From an uncultured Clostridia bacterium (lineage in GTDB: Bacteria > Bacillota > Clostridia > Christensenellales > Aristaeellaceae), in contig CAMKAE010000018.1 of the NCBI GenBank assembly GCA_946410395.1, positions 1 through 17,720 on the forward strand: DNA of 17,720 nt, written 5' to 3'. The notes beneath the pieces were generated by a model. It was given only the letters and a program-made list of their open reading frames with translations, made no database searches and was not told where the DNA came from. Below, in pieces: positions 1 through 6,538 of the stretch (positions are counted from its first letter, which is position 1; each line of letters starts with the position of its first letter). Made by a program: the position numbers and the translations under genes.

Positions 1-2
1 TG

Positions 3-299
3 TTTCACTTTATCAGTGAAAATCAGGAGATGTGCCGCGTGCTGCTCAGCCCCAATGGCGACATGAATTTCCTCCACCGGCTGTTTGAGGCCATCCGGGA
101 GAGGTGCCGCGAGATCTGGGGGGATCAGGTCGGCGGCGTCAGTGAAAAGGAGTTCGACTATCGCTACAGCTTTGCGGTCTTCGGCTGCGCGGGCATGATC
201 CGCGCGTGGGTCAACAGGAACTGTCAGGAAACGGACATGCAGATGGCGGAGCTGGCGGACAGGATGATCCGCCGCGGCACCATTGACCCTGTCGGGTGA
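3..299 (+). CDS. TetR/AcrR-family regulator, C-terminal part (5' end outside window)
   Basis: The frame is open from the first bases of the window, so the gene begins upstream. An internal ATG at 30 is unlikely to be the start. The visible 98 residues lack the N-terminal helix-turn-helix. They read like the ligand-binding and dimerisation half of TetR regulators of the TetR_C_8 type: a helix around FHFISENQEM, a short NGD segment with FLHRLFEAI, a hydrophobic helix YSFAVFGCAGMIRAWV, and a last helix MAELADRMIRR. Proteins of this family repress neighbouring genes and release DNA on binding a small ligand. The ligand and target cannot be seen. The tandem 21-bp repeats just downstream could be binding sites, but nothing shows this. 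Family assignment is fairly sure from the pattern; the specific role is unknown. Confidence 0.7.
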   Translation, partial: FHFISENQEMCRVLLSPNGDMNFLHRLFEAIRERCREIWGDQVGGVSEKEFDYRYSFAVFGCAGMIRAWVNRNCQETDMQMAELADRMIRRGTIDPVG

Positions 300-303
300 T
301 GGA

Positions 304-364
304 TGCCTATATAGTAGTAACCCTGCATCGTATACCAGTACCCGTGAATCGTATGACAGTACCG
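304..364. repeat. Three degenerate tandem copies of a 20-21 bp unit
   Basis: Copy 2 (324-344) and copy 3 (345-364) match at 16 of the first 19 bases; the shared core is ATCGTAT followed by CAGTACC. Copy 1 (304-323) is more diverged but keeps TATA, AGTA and CCC in register. Read on the minus strand the unit is exactly 21 bp and stays in frame (VLSYDSR / VLVYDAG / LLLYRH). No gene is recognised here. It may be a decayed intergenic repeat or an array of operator-like sites two helical turns apart. Confidence 0.55.
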
Positions 365-416
365 TGCAGGAGGAAGGCTGGAGAATGCACAGGCCGTTGC
401 CATGCCAGGATATTGT

Positions 417-456
417 GTTGACTTCGTAAATACAGATCACAGGCGGTCACCTCCTT
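417..456 (-). pseudogene. Possible remnant of a small holin-like (type I) toxin start
   Basis: On the minus strand an exceptionally strong ribosome binding site, AAGGAGGTGA (447-456), lies 6 bases before a GTG at 440-438. The frame then reads M-I-C-I-Y-E-V. From memory, small hydrophobic toxins annotated as putative holin-like toxins in Clostridia begin MITYEAL or similar, have this same kind of ribosome binding site, and sit next to an inverted repeat like the one at 474-498. Here the frame loses all likeness after about seven codons and runs into the 21-bp repeats, so the gene would be dead. The resemblance is short and not verified by a search; the ribosome binding site itself is plain. 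Confidence 0.3.
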
Positions 457-473
457 CCGCAGGGCAAAAGAAT

Positions 474-498
474 AGCCCCGTTCGTGTTGAACGAGGCT
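474..498. terminator. Intrinsic terminator hairpin downstream of the XRE regulator
   Basis: AGCCCCGTTC (474-483) pairs with GAACGAGGCT (489-498), a 10-bp stem with one G·U pair and a 5-base loop. Read on the minus strand, the direction of the regulator gene ending at 532, it is followed by ATTCTTTT. Read on the + strand it is followed by the T-rich GAGTTTGTTTGCTTG, so it may work both ways. Confidence 0.65.
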
Positions 499-531
499 GA
501 GTTTGTTTGCTTGTATGCATTATACCAGATT

Positions 532-1707
532 TCAGACAGTCTTGGCTGTGCTTGCTCTTTGAATCCAAGCTGCCCATCGCGGATCGGCCTGCATTTCTGA
601 CCGGACAGCATCACGCTTGGGAACATCCCACCACGGCCAGACTTCCGGCAATTCTGCCGCAAAACGGTTGTTTTCTGGCATAGTGTCAGCATGTATTTTC
701 ACATGGCACAGCAGTGGTGATGTGAAGTATTCGGGGCAATCATCACGCAGATTGTCATATGCAGATGCATGATTCAGCGCGGCATCCATTGCGTCAAATG
801 CGCCGTCCCTGTCTTCCGCAAGCCACAGGTAATACGAGCGGAGCATATGAAGGCAGGCCAGCCAAGCGTTGAACTTCCCATAATCGCTGCCTGTGCACAC
901 AAGATCAAACATCATGACGGCGTTCCTGAGCATATCCACAGCGGTCTGTGGCGGCATATGCCGATCTGTCAGTACAATGTTTTCAATCAGCTCCGTGCTG
1001 TGCAGAACTGTATCCAGCAGCGTTTCTCCGCAGGCGGCAATCTCTTCTTTCCCCTCAAAAGCCTTGATCCTCAGAAATAGCCTGGAAGCCGTGGCATCCG
1101 GCGCGGATTCCGCAAGCATCAGCGCCTTTTCGTGTTCACCTGTATTCTTGTACAGTTGAGATAGATTGATAACCGTCTGCTGCCGCATGGCTCCATCCTG
1201 AAGCGACAAGAGTAGCTTCTCGTACAGCTTCATAGCTTCCTGCCATTCAGCGTATTTCCTGTGCCGTTTGGTATCATAGACACTGTAGCCATCTTCATCG
1301 TCAATATGGTGCTCCCCATAGCGGACATATCCGGCCGTGAAAAGCGCTGAAGCAAGAAGGAAGGTAAGTCTTTCGTTCCCAGGAAACTCGATCAGAGCTT
1401 CCCGCGCCAAAGAGACGCATTCGTCCATGTTGACATCCTTACCGTTGTTTTGGTTTATCATCATCTCAATCTTGTCTGCCAAGGCGGCGATCTTCGCAGC
1501 TCTTTCGTTGTCATATCCGAAGAGCTCGTCGATAGATACGCCAAAGTAGTTTGCAATGGAAGGGATCATCTCCATATCTGGGTAGCAAATCCCTTTTTCC
1601 CAGCGGGACACAGCCTGTGCCGTTACGCCCAGCTCTCCGGCGAACGCATCCTGTGTTCTTCCATTATGTAGACGGAGTTCCTTAATCTTTTCTCCCAGCC
1701 TCATCAT
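532..1707 (-). CDS. XRE-family transcriptional regulator with helical (TPR-like) C-terminal region
   Basis: A 391-residue protein. The N-terminal ~65 residues form a classical XRE helix-turn-helix: GEKIKELR, then TQDAFAGELGVTAQAVSRWE, then the typical ending YFGVSIDELFGYD. The remaining ~320 residues are helical with TPR-like stretches (EAMKLYEKLLLSL, TVINLSQLYKNTGEHEKAL) and probably sense a peptide or partner. The frame extends upstream to an ATG at 1782, but that start would lie ahead of the promoter at 1747-1775. The ATG at 1707 follows AAAGGAG (1715-1721) by 7 bases and is the better choice; ATG 1704 is adjacent. It is monocistronic, with terminator 474-498 downstream. Its composition is visibly less GC-rich than the core genes to the right, which suggests accessory DNA. 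The target genes are unknown; the 8-bp palindrome CACCGGTG at 1732-1739 between promoter and start could serve self-regulation. Confidence 0.85.
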   Translation of the reverse strand: MMRLGEKIKELRLHNGRTQDAFAGELGVTAQAVSRWEKGICYPDMEMIPSIANYFGVSIDELFGYDNERAAKIAALADKIEMMINQNNGKDVNMDECVSLAREALIEFPGNERLTFLLASALFTAGYVRYGEHHIDDEDGYSVYDTKRHRKYAEWQEAMKLYEKLLLSLQDGAMRQQTVINLSQLYKNTGEHEKALMLAESAPDATASRLFLRIKAFEGKEEIAACGETLLDTVLHSTELIENIVLTDRHMPPQTAVDMLRNAVMMFDLVCTGSDYGKFNAWLACLHMLRSYYLWLAEDRDGAFDAMDAALNHASAYDNLRDDCPEYFTSPLLCHVKIHADTMPENNRFAAELPEVWPWWDVPKRDAVRSEMQADPRWAAWIQRASTAKTV

Positions 1708-1746
1708 GATCTGGCTCCTTTGTTGTTCATTCACCGGTGTGATTCC

Positions 1747-1775
1747 ATTATATAAAAAATGGAGCGCAGATTCAA
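1747..1775 (-). promoter_or_regulatory. Sigma-A promoter of the XRE regulator
   Basis: On the minus strand TTGAAT (1775-1770) and a perfect TATAAT (1752-1747) are 17 bases apart. Transcription should begin near 1740, about 33 bases ahead of the ATG at 1707. The palindrome CACCGGTG (1732-1739) lies at the expected transcript start. Confidence 0.75.
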
Positions 1776-1858
1776 TAATCAATCAGTTGTTTTAATTTCA
1801 ATGATTTGTTTAGTCTGGCAGAGCCATAGGTGTTATAAATTCCTCCAATTCGGTGTTA

Positions 1859-1975
1859 CTAGGTGGCGTCATCCTCTGCGGAGAGGAAACCGTCAGCATT
1901 GCGGTGGGAATCCGGGAATGCCTTTGCCGCTTCCCAGGTTTTGGCGCGCTTGTTGCATAGTTCAGTGATAGTCAT
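1859..1975 (-). pseudogene. Remnant of an HK97-type phage major capsid protein (N-terminus only)
   Basis: The minus-strand frame from ATG 1975 gives 38 residues: it begins MTITELCNKRAKTWEAA, continues KAFPDSHRNADGFLS and ends AEDDAT before TAG. This is the usual opening of HK97-family capsid proteins from Clostridia phages: MTI-ELxxKRAKTWEAAKAF, then a short charged loop, then LSAEDDATY. The normal protein is several hundred residues, so only the first tenth survives. The stop falls where the conserved Tyr after AT is expected. No ribosome binding site precedes the ATG; DUF1848-derived sequence lies there instead. It is a decayed piece of a former prophage. Family recognition is from memory of the motif and was not searched. 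Confidence 0.6.
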
Positions 1976-2313
1976 ACAGGCCAGCGAACGGATATTCCGG
2001 CCTTTTACGCCGGCTGGTTTGCCAACAGGCTGAGAGAAGGCTTTGTGCTGGTGCGCAATCCCTACAATCCCCAGAGCGTCACCCACTATCGCCTGACGCC
2101 GGACGTGAGGACTGCATCGGCTTCTGTACCAAGAATCCGGAGCCAATGCTGAAATACATGGCGCTGCTGAAGCCCTTTCATCAGTTCTGGTATGTGACCA
2201 TCACGCCCTACGGCAGGGAGATCGAGCCGCATGTGCCGAACAAGCTGAAGGTGCTGGACAGCTTCAGGCGCGTGGCGGAAATCGTCGGCCCGGACTGTAT
2301 GGGCTGGCGGTAT
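1971..2313 (+). pseudogene. DUF1848 gene remnant, frameshifted and 3'-truncated
   Basis: Three frames together spell the first third of a DUF1848 protein (function unknown, normally about 300 residues). Frame one gives IQAS (1974-1985). After a loss of about 4 bases, frame two gives TDIPAFYAGWFANRL, then VLVRNPYNP and YRLTPDV (1988-2107). After loss of one base at 2108-2109, frame three gives DCIGFCTKNPEPM, then FWYVTITPYGREIEPHVPNK and MGWRY (2110-2313). Intact relatives read ASGRTDIPAFY, DVVDCIGF and WRYDP at these points, so both breaks are single small deletions. After WRY at 2313 the likeness stops and unrelated minus-strand coding sequence takes over. The gene is certainly non-functional. 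Its expected upstream and downstream partners are absent. Confidence 0.75.
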
Positions 2314-2488
2314 CCCCGTCTGTTTCCTTGATCATTTGGCGAATACCGGCTTCAGTAGCCGGGGCGGAAGTGGTTCCCTGGCGCACAAAAACGCCGGCAG
2401 GACGCAACCCTTTGTCAGCCGCATAATAAGGTCTCCCCGTTCCGGGCTTGATTGAAGCCGCGACGGGGAGAATGGCAAACGGAGTTTA
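2309..2488 (-). pseudogene. Remnant of an AlbA_2-domain (Schlafen/RecG-like) ATP-binding protein
   Basis: On the minus strand one frame without stops (2485 down to 2309) reads AILPVAASIKPGTGRPYYAA, then DKGLRPAGVFVRQGTTSAPA, then TEAGIRQMIKETDGDT. This matches the end of the AlbA_2 putative DNA/RNA-binding domain as I know it: PGTxRPYYLxxKGLxPxGVYVRQG, followed by PAxxxAIRxMIKETDGDxFE. There is a stop codon just upstream in the frame and foreign sequence immediately after DGDT, so both ends are missing. About 59 codons are left of a protein normally near 400-500 residues. The end of the likeness coincides with the end of the DUF1848 remnant on the other strand, at the shared GGTAT (2309-2313). 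Confidence 0.65.
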
Positions 2489-2534
2489 TTGGATCATGCA
2501 GGCTTTTGACGCGGCATGGATACAGAACTCTGGT

Positions 2535-3632
2535 TTACTGTTTTTCCATGAAGACGTGGATCTCCTGCATGCGCTCGCTCTGGCGTACGGAGAATGGGCA
2601 GCGGCTGTCGCAGTGGCCGCACCGGACACAATCGGCGGCGTTCTTCTCCAGTGTTTTGTAATGCTCCACTGCCAGAGGGTCACCGGCTTTTGCCAGATCG
2701 TAGTACTTGTTGACCAGACCGATGTCGATCCCTGCGGGACACGGCTTGCAGTGGTTGCAATAGACGCACTTCCCGCAGGCTTGCGGCGGAGCGAAGGAGC
2801 CGATGACGGAATAATCGACGGCTTCCTCCGGCTGATCCTCATAACGGAGCAGCGTTTCCACTTCCTGGGCGCTCTGCGCGCCGGGAAGCACCGTCAGCAC
2901 GCCGGGTCTGTCCAGGGCGTAGCGGATGCACTGATATGGTGTCAGCGCCTGACCGAAGGGCGACTGCTCCGCGCTGAGCAGCTGCCCGCCGGAGAAGGGC
3001 TTCATCACCGAGATGCCCACGCCTTCCGCCTCGCACCGGCGATAGACCGCTGCCCGCTCATCCGCGCTGCCGTTGGCGAACTCGCCCTGCCCGTAGTCGT
3101 AGGCGGGGTTGACGGAGAACATCAGCATGTCGATCGGCGCGTCATCCATGATGCGCTGGATCACAGCAGGCGTGTGGGAGGACAGCCCGAGATGCCGGAC
3201 AACGCCCTGCTCCTTCAGCCGGAGGATATGAGCGAATACGCCGTTTTTCTGATAGTTCTCCCAGTCGGAAAACTCGTCCTGGCAGTGGATGAAGCCGTAA
3301 TCAATATAGTCCGTGCGCAGTTCTGCCAGCTGCCGGTCAATGGAGCGCCTGATTGTGTCCAGGTCCAGGGACCAGCCGTAGGTGCCCTTGGAATAATCTG
3401 CTCCGAAATGGATCTGGTACAGGATGTTTTTACGCACATCGGCAAAGGCTTCGCCGTACATCGGGAAGGCTTTGCCATCGCCGGCCGCCAGGTCGTAATA
3501 GTTGATGCCGCTCTCATATGCCCGGCGCAGGGCCGGAATGGCCTGAGAGAGCGGAACTTCCGGCATGTAGGCAGATCCAAGACCGATCTCGCTGATGCGG
3601 TCGCCGGTTCTTTTGTTGACGCGGTATCTCAT
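2535..3632 (-). CDS. Aldo/keto reductase with C-terminal 2[4Fe-4S] ferredoxin-like domain
   Basis: A 365-residue cytoplasmic oxidoreductase. Residues 1-275 form the AKR barrel: ISEIGLGSAYMP at the start, GINYYDLAAG with Asp47, YIDYGFIHCQDE with His116, VVRHLGLSSH, and GISVMKPFSGG near the nucleotide-binding end. Residues 286-298 (C286, C289, C292, C295, C298) and 335-345 (C335, C338, C341, C345, followed by Pro) are two iron-sulfur binding motifs. In typical AKRs the third catalytic residue is a Lys in an ATK-type strand; here the strand reads LYQIHFG (71-77) with His75 in that place. I recall close Clostridia relatives with the same IHFG, so this looks like a subfamily trait rather than a mutation. 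The frame extends to ATG 3743, but GGAGG at 3641-3645 sits 8 bases before ATG 3632, which I chose; ATG 3638 is only 2 bases from it. Substrate unknown. Confidence 0.85.
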   Translation of the reverse strand: MRYRVNKRTGDRISEIGLGSAYMPEVPLSQAIPALRRAYESGINYYDLAAGDGKAFPMYGEAFADVRKNILYQIHFGADYSKGTYGWSLDLDTIRRSIDRQLAELRTDYIDYGFIHCQDEFSDWENYQKNGVFAHILRLKEQGVVRHLGLSSHTPAVIQRIMDDAPIDMLMFSVNPAYDYGQGEFANGSADERAAVYRRCEAEGVGISVMKPFSGGQLLSAEQSPFGQALTPYQCIRYALDRPGVLTVLPGAQSAQEVETLLRYEDQPEEAVDYSVIGSFAPPQACGKCVYCNHCKPCPAGIDIGLVNKYYDLAKAGDPLAVEHYKTLEKNAADCVRCGHCDSRCPFSVRQSERMQEIHVFMEKQ

Positions 3633-3767
3633 GCTCATGACCTCCGAATCATGGACAGTTTGCTTCAGGAACGCATTCATATAAGATTTCGGCCAAAGGC
3701 ATAGCATTCCTGCCGCTTTTTTCGGATTTGTTCTCTTCGCCATTGACGGTGAAGATGCCGGCGTTTC

Positions 3768-3854
3768 TCACGCCCCGGTATTCCATGATGGACTGATGAT
3801 ATCGGCCGTGGCTCCGCTGGGGTGGGGCCTGCCGTTCAGAACCGATTTTTTCAT
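3768..3854 (-). CDS. Short ORF with strong RBS, possible decayed flavin reductase start
   Basis: AAAGGAG (3861-3867) stands 6 bases before ATG 3854, as good a translation start as any in the window, yet the frame closes after 28 residues. The start MKKSVLNGRPHPSGATADII resembles the opening of NADPH-dependent FMN reductases (KKVLxLNGSPRPNGNTAxLI), which bind FMN phosphate with this loop. A frame one base over stays open from 3879 to 3649 and might be the displaced continuation, but I recognise nothing in it. It lies directly upstream of the aldo/keto reductase in the same direction, so translation here may affect that gene. Whether it is a remnant or a real small peptide is undecided. A TATAAT is present upstream on this strand near 3906-3911 without a good -35 box. 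Confidence 0.3.
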   Translation of the reverse strand: MKKSVLNGRPHPSGATADIISPSWNTGA

Positions 3855-3867
3855 GTGCGGCTCCTTT

Positions 3868-4041
3868 ACCTTCCGGCACAGGTTTTCATACCATTCTCAG
3901 TTAAGTATTATAAATCAAGTACAGGGCGTGGGATAAAAAACTGTGATCCCGATAGAGTCCGGCCAGGTGGGCCGGTAAGGGCTTCTGCAAAGCGGCCGGC
4001 GGAAGAGTACAGTGCTGCCGGTGTTTTTCACAGATTATCCA
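3868..4041. other. Intergenic stretch without recognised gene
   Basis: This divergent gap separates the minus-strand accessory genes from the + strand core. It contains one compact inverted repeat, CCGGCC-AGGTG-GGCCGG (3959-3975), without a T-tract, and no supported coding frame. The composition changes here from mixed to strongly GC-rich. Confidence 0.5.
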
Positions 4042-4070
4042 TTGTCTCCGCCGGGGCCTTGTGGTATAAT
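4042..4070 (+). promoter_or_regulatory. Sigma-A promoter of the DUF1846 gene
   Basis: TTGTCT (4042-4047) and TATAAT (4065-4070) are 17 bases apart. TGG directly before the -10 box gives the extended -10 form. Transcription should start near 4077, leaving a leader of about 27 bases before ATG 4104. Confidence 0.8.
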
Positions 4071-4103
4071 CCGTTCTGATTTTTCTGAAAGGCGGGGGAG
4101 TTC

Positions 4104-5588
4104 ATGGAGGCCAGGATCGGATTTGACAAGGACCTGTACCGGAAAACCCAGTCGGAGCACATCATGGCGCGCATCGCCAAGTTCGGCAAGCTGTATCTGG
4201 AGTTCGGCGGCAAGCTGTTCGACGACTTTCACGCTTCCCGGGTGCTGCCGGGCTTTCTTCCGGACTCGAAGATCACCATGCTCAAGCAGCTGCGGGACCA
4301 GACCGAGATCGTCATCGCCATCAACGCGGATGACATTGAGAAGAACAAGGTCCGCGGGGACATCGGCATCACCTACGACATGGACCTGCTGCGGCTGGTG
4401 GACGCCTTTGTCGCCAACGGCCTGTACGTGGGCAGCGTGGTGCTGACCCGCTGGCGCGGCCAGCCCTCCGCCGTGGCCTATGAGAAAAAGCTGAAGGCCC
4501 TGGGCCTGCGCACCTACCGGCATTATCCCATCGAGGGCTATCCCTCCAACCTGGCTCTGATCGTCAGCGACGAGGGCTACGGCCGCAACGACTACATCGA
4601 GACCACCCGGCCGCTGGTGGTGGTCACCGCCCCAGGCCCGGGCTCGGGCAAGCTCGCGACCTGCCTCAGCCAGCTCTATCACGAGCAGAAGCGGGGCGTT
4701 CAGGCGGGCTATGCCAAGTTCGAGACCTTCCCGATCTGGAACCTGCCCCTCAACCACCCGGTGAACCTGGCCTACGAGGCCGCCACCGCGGACCTGCGCG
4801 ACGTGAACATGATCGACCCGTGGCACCTGGAGGCCTACGGGGAGACCTATGTCAACTACAACCGCGACGTCGAGGCCTTCCCGGTGCTCAAGGCCATGTT
4901 CGAGCGCATCTTCGGCGAGAGCCCCTACCAGAGCCCCACGGACATGGGCGTCAACATGATCGCCAGCTGCATCGTGGACGACGGCGTCTGCCGTGAGGCG
5001 GCGAAGCAGGAGATCATCCGCCGCTATTACGACGCCCTGTGCGAGCGCCGCAAGGGCAATGCTGGGGACGAGCCCGTCACCAAGATCGAATTCCTGATGA
5101 AGAAGGCGGGCATCACCGTGGCGGACCGTCCGGTGGTGGCCGCGGCCAATGTGCGGGCTGCCGAGACGGGCGGACCTGCCGCGGCCATGCAGATGCCCGA
5201 CGGCACGGTGCTCACCGGCAAGACCAGCCCGCTGCTGGGCGCTTCCTCCGCGCTGATCCTCAACGCGCTCAAGTACCTGGCCGGCATCGACGACGCCATC
5301 AAGCTCATCGCGCCGGAGGTGATCGAGCCGATCATGGAGCTGAAGGTCCGCTACCTGGGCAACCACAACCCCCTGCTGCACATCGACGAGATCCTGATCG
5401 CCCTGGCCCTGGCTGCCTCGGAAAACGAGAGCGCCAAAGCCGCCTATGCGATGCTGCCGAAGCTCGCGAGCCTTGAGGTCCACTCCTCGGTCATCCTGTC
5501 GCAGGTGGACGTGGGCGTCTTCAAAAAGCTGGGCGTCAACCTGACCTGCGAGCCGGTCTATCACAGCAAGAAGCTTTATCACACCTGA
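4104..5588 (+). CDS. DUF1846 family protein
   Basis: A 494-residue protein of about the usual family length. It opens with IGFDKDLYRKTQSEHIMARI and LYLEFGGKLFDDFHASRVLP, which are hallmark segments of DUF1846 proteins of Bacillota. It also carries TAPGPGSGKLATCLSQLYHE (175-194), a P-loop-like stretch APGPGSGK (176-183) suggesting nucleotide or phosphate binding, and the segments FPIWNLPLNHPVNLAYEAAT and SPTDMGVNMI. The biochemical role of the family is not established; structures of relatives exist, but I know of no agreed reaction. No signal peptide or membrane segment is visible, so it is cytoplasmic. It has its own promoter, and a second strong promoter begins two bases after its stop codon, so it is probably transcribed as a single gene. 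GGGGGAG (4094-4100) is close to the ATG, and GAAAGG (4087-4092) is an alternative ribosome binding site. Confidence 0.9.
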   Translation: MEARIGFDKDLYRKTQSEHIMARIAKFGKLYLEFGGKLFDDFHASRVLPGFLPDSKITMLKQLRDQTEIVIAINADDIEKNKVRGDIGITYDMDLLRLVDAFVANGLYVGSVVLTRWRGQPSAVAYEKKLKALGLRTYRHYPIEGYPSNLALIVSDEGYGRNDYIETTRPLVVVTAPGPGSGKLATCLSQLYHEQKRGVQAGYAKFETFPIWNLPLNHPVNLAYEAATADLRDVNMIDPWHLEAYGETYVNYNRDVEAFPVLKAMFERIFGESPYQSPTDMGVNMIASCIVDDGVCREAAKQEIIRRYYDALCERRKGNAGDEPVTKIEFLMKKAGITVADRPVVAAANVRAAETGGPAAAMQMPDGTVLTGKTSPLLGASSALILNALKYLAGIDDAIKLIAPEVIEPIMELKVRYLGNHNPLLHIDEILIALALAASENESAKAAYAMLPKLASLEVHSSVILSQVDVGVFKKLGVNLTCEPVYHSKKLYHT

Positions 5589-5589
5589 A

Positions 5590-5618
5590 TTGACATGCGC
5601 TACATCTTGTGTTAAAAT
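5590..5618 (+). promoter_or_regulatory. Strong sigma-A promoter of the envelope operon
   Basis: A perfect TTGACA (5590-5595) and TAAAAT (5613-5618) are 17 bases apart, with TGT before the -10 box (extended -10). It begins two bases after the DUF1846 stop codon. No other promoter or terminator of comparable quality is seen until 14264, so it probably drives 5651-14256. Confidence 0.85.
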
Positions 5619-5650
5619 GCTTTGTGAACCACAAGGCTGGAGGTTTTGAC

Positions 5651-6538
5651 ATGCCTGCACGAATGATCAGACGGGTCCTGTGCGCGGCGCTGCTGCTGGC
5701 GCTGCTGGCGGGCTGCGCCGCGGCCGAGGACGCGCTGCGCGGGTACGCGAAGGACGAAGGCTATGTCTATGTGCGCTTCGGCCGCTACCCGCAGCAGGCG
5801 GACGGCGGGGTCGAGCCCATTCTCTGGCGCGTGCTGACGGTGGAGGACGGGAAGGCCTGGCTGCTGAGCGAGTATGTGCTCTTCGCCCGGGCGATGCACA
5901 CAGACCTGAAGGAGTACCGGGACGTGTTCAAGGGCGACTTTGCGCAGACCGAGCTCTGCCGGTATCTGAACACCGACTTCGCGGCGCAGGCCTTTACGCA
6001 GGCGGAGCTGGCAGCCCTGGTTCCCTATGAGAACTTCGGGCGGGTGTTCATCCCGGCCACGTCGGACCTGAACAACCGGGACATCGGCCTGGGCGTGACC
6101 CTGCGGGACTCCAGCAATCCGCGGAAGATCGCGGAGAACCCCGGCGTGCGCGCCTGGGGCACTCCGTGGGCGATTGCGGACAACGGATACCCCGAGTCGG
6201 AATACCCCAACCCCAAGGCGCGCATCCGCAACGCCGCGGACACGGCCAACATCTCGGTGGCGGAGAAGCGGCTCTTTGTGTATTCCGAGGCCCGGGGCGG
6301 CATCAGCCCCTACTGGACGCGGACGCAGTCCGGCTCGGACAAGCGGCACGCCAACTGCACCAAGGCCAACGGCACTGTCGGCCACATCGAGGTGGGGCGC
6401 GACAACGAGGGCGTGCGGCCCTCGGTGTATCTGGCCGCGGGCAGCTATACCATTGCCGGCGGGAGCGGAACGCGGGAGGACCCCTGGGACCTGGTCCCCG
6501 CCGCGCAGGCATCAGCCGAAACCGAAGGAGAAACGTAA
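5651..6538 (+). CDS. DUF6273 domain lipoprotein
   Basis: A 295-residue surface protein. Residues 1-22 are a lipoprotein signal: Arg at 4, 7 and 8, the hydrophobic run LCAALLLALLAG, and lipobox LAGC with Cys22 as the lipidated residue. The body carries the DUF6273 pattern: YVRFGRYPQ, then PILWRVLTVEDGKAWLLSEY, a later LNTDFAAQAFTQAELAALV, and a C-terminal section with DNEGVRPSVYLAAGSY. This domain is common in secreted or surface proteins of gut Bacillota and resembles formylglycine-enzyme-like folds; its function is unknown. The frame runs back to 5609, but ATG 5651 has GGAGG (5639-5643) 7 bases upstream and starts the signal peptide. It is the first gene after the 5590 promoter and is joined directly to the next: its TAA (6536-6538) abuts the next ATG (6539). 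Confidence 0.85.
   Translation: MPARMIRRVLCAALLLALLAGCAAAEDALRGYAKDEGYVYVRFGRYPQQADGGVEPILWRVLTVEDGKAWLLSEYVLFARAMHTDLKEYRDVFKGDFAQTELCRYLNTDFAAQAFTQAELAALVPYENFGRVFIPATSDLNNRDIGLGVTLRDSSNPRKIAENPGVRAWGTPWAIADNGYPESEYPNPKARIRNAADTANISVAEKRLFVYSEARGGISPYWTRTQSGSDKRHANCTKANGTVGHIEVGRDNEGVRPSVYLAAGSYTIAGGSGTREDPWDLVPAAQASAETEGET

Noticed and set aside
385..429. A 14-codon ORF after AGGAGG on the + strand
   Set aside because: The spacing is 11 bases, it is very short, and no similarity is seen; probably chance.
2448..3704. A 418-residue + strand frame
   Set aside because: It is antisense to the aldo/keto reductase, whose motifs and cysteine clusters are unmistakable.
4035..5660. A 541-residue minus-strand frame
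   Set aside because: It is the shadow of the DUF1846 gene, covers that gene's promoter, and has no recognisable motif.
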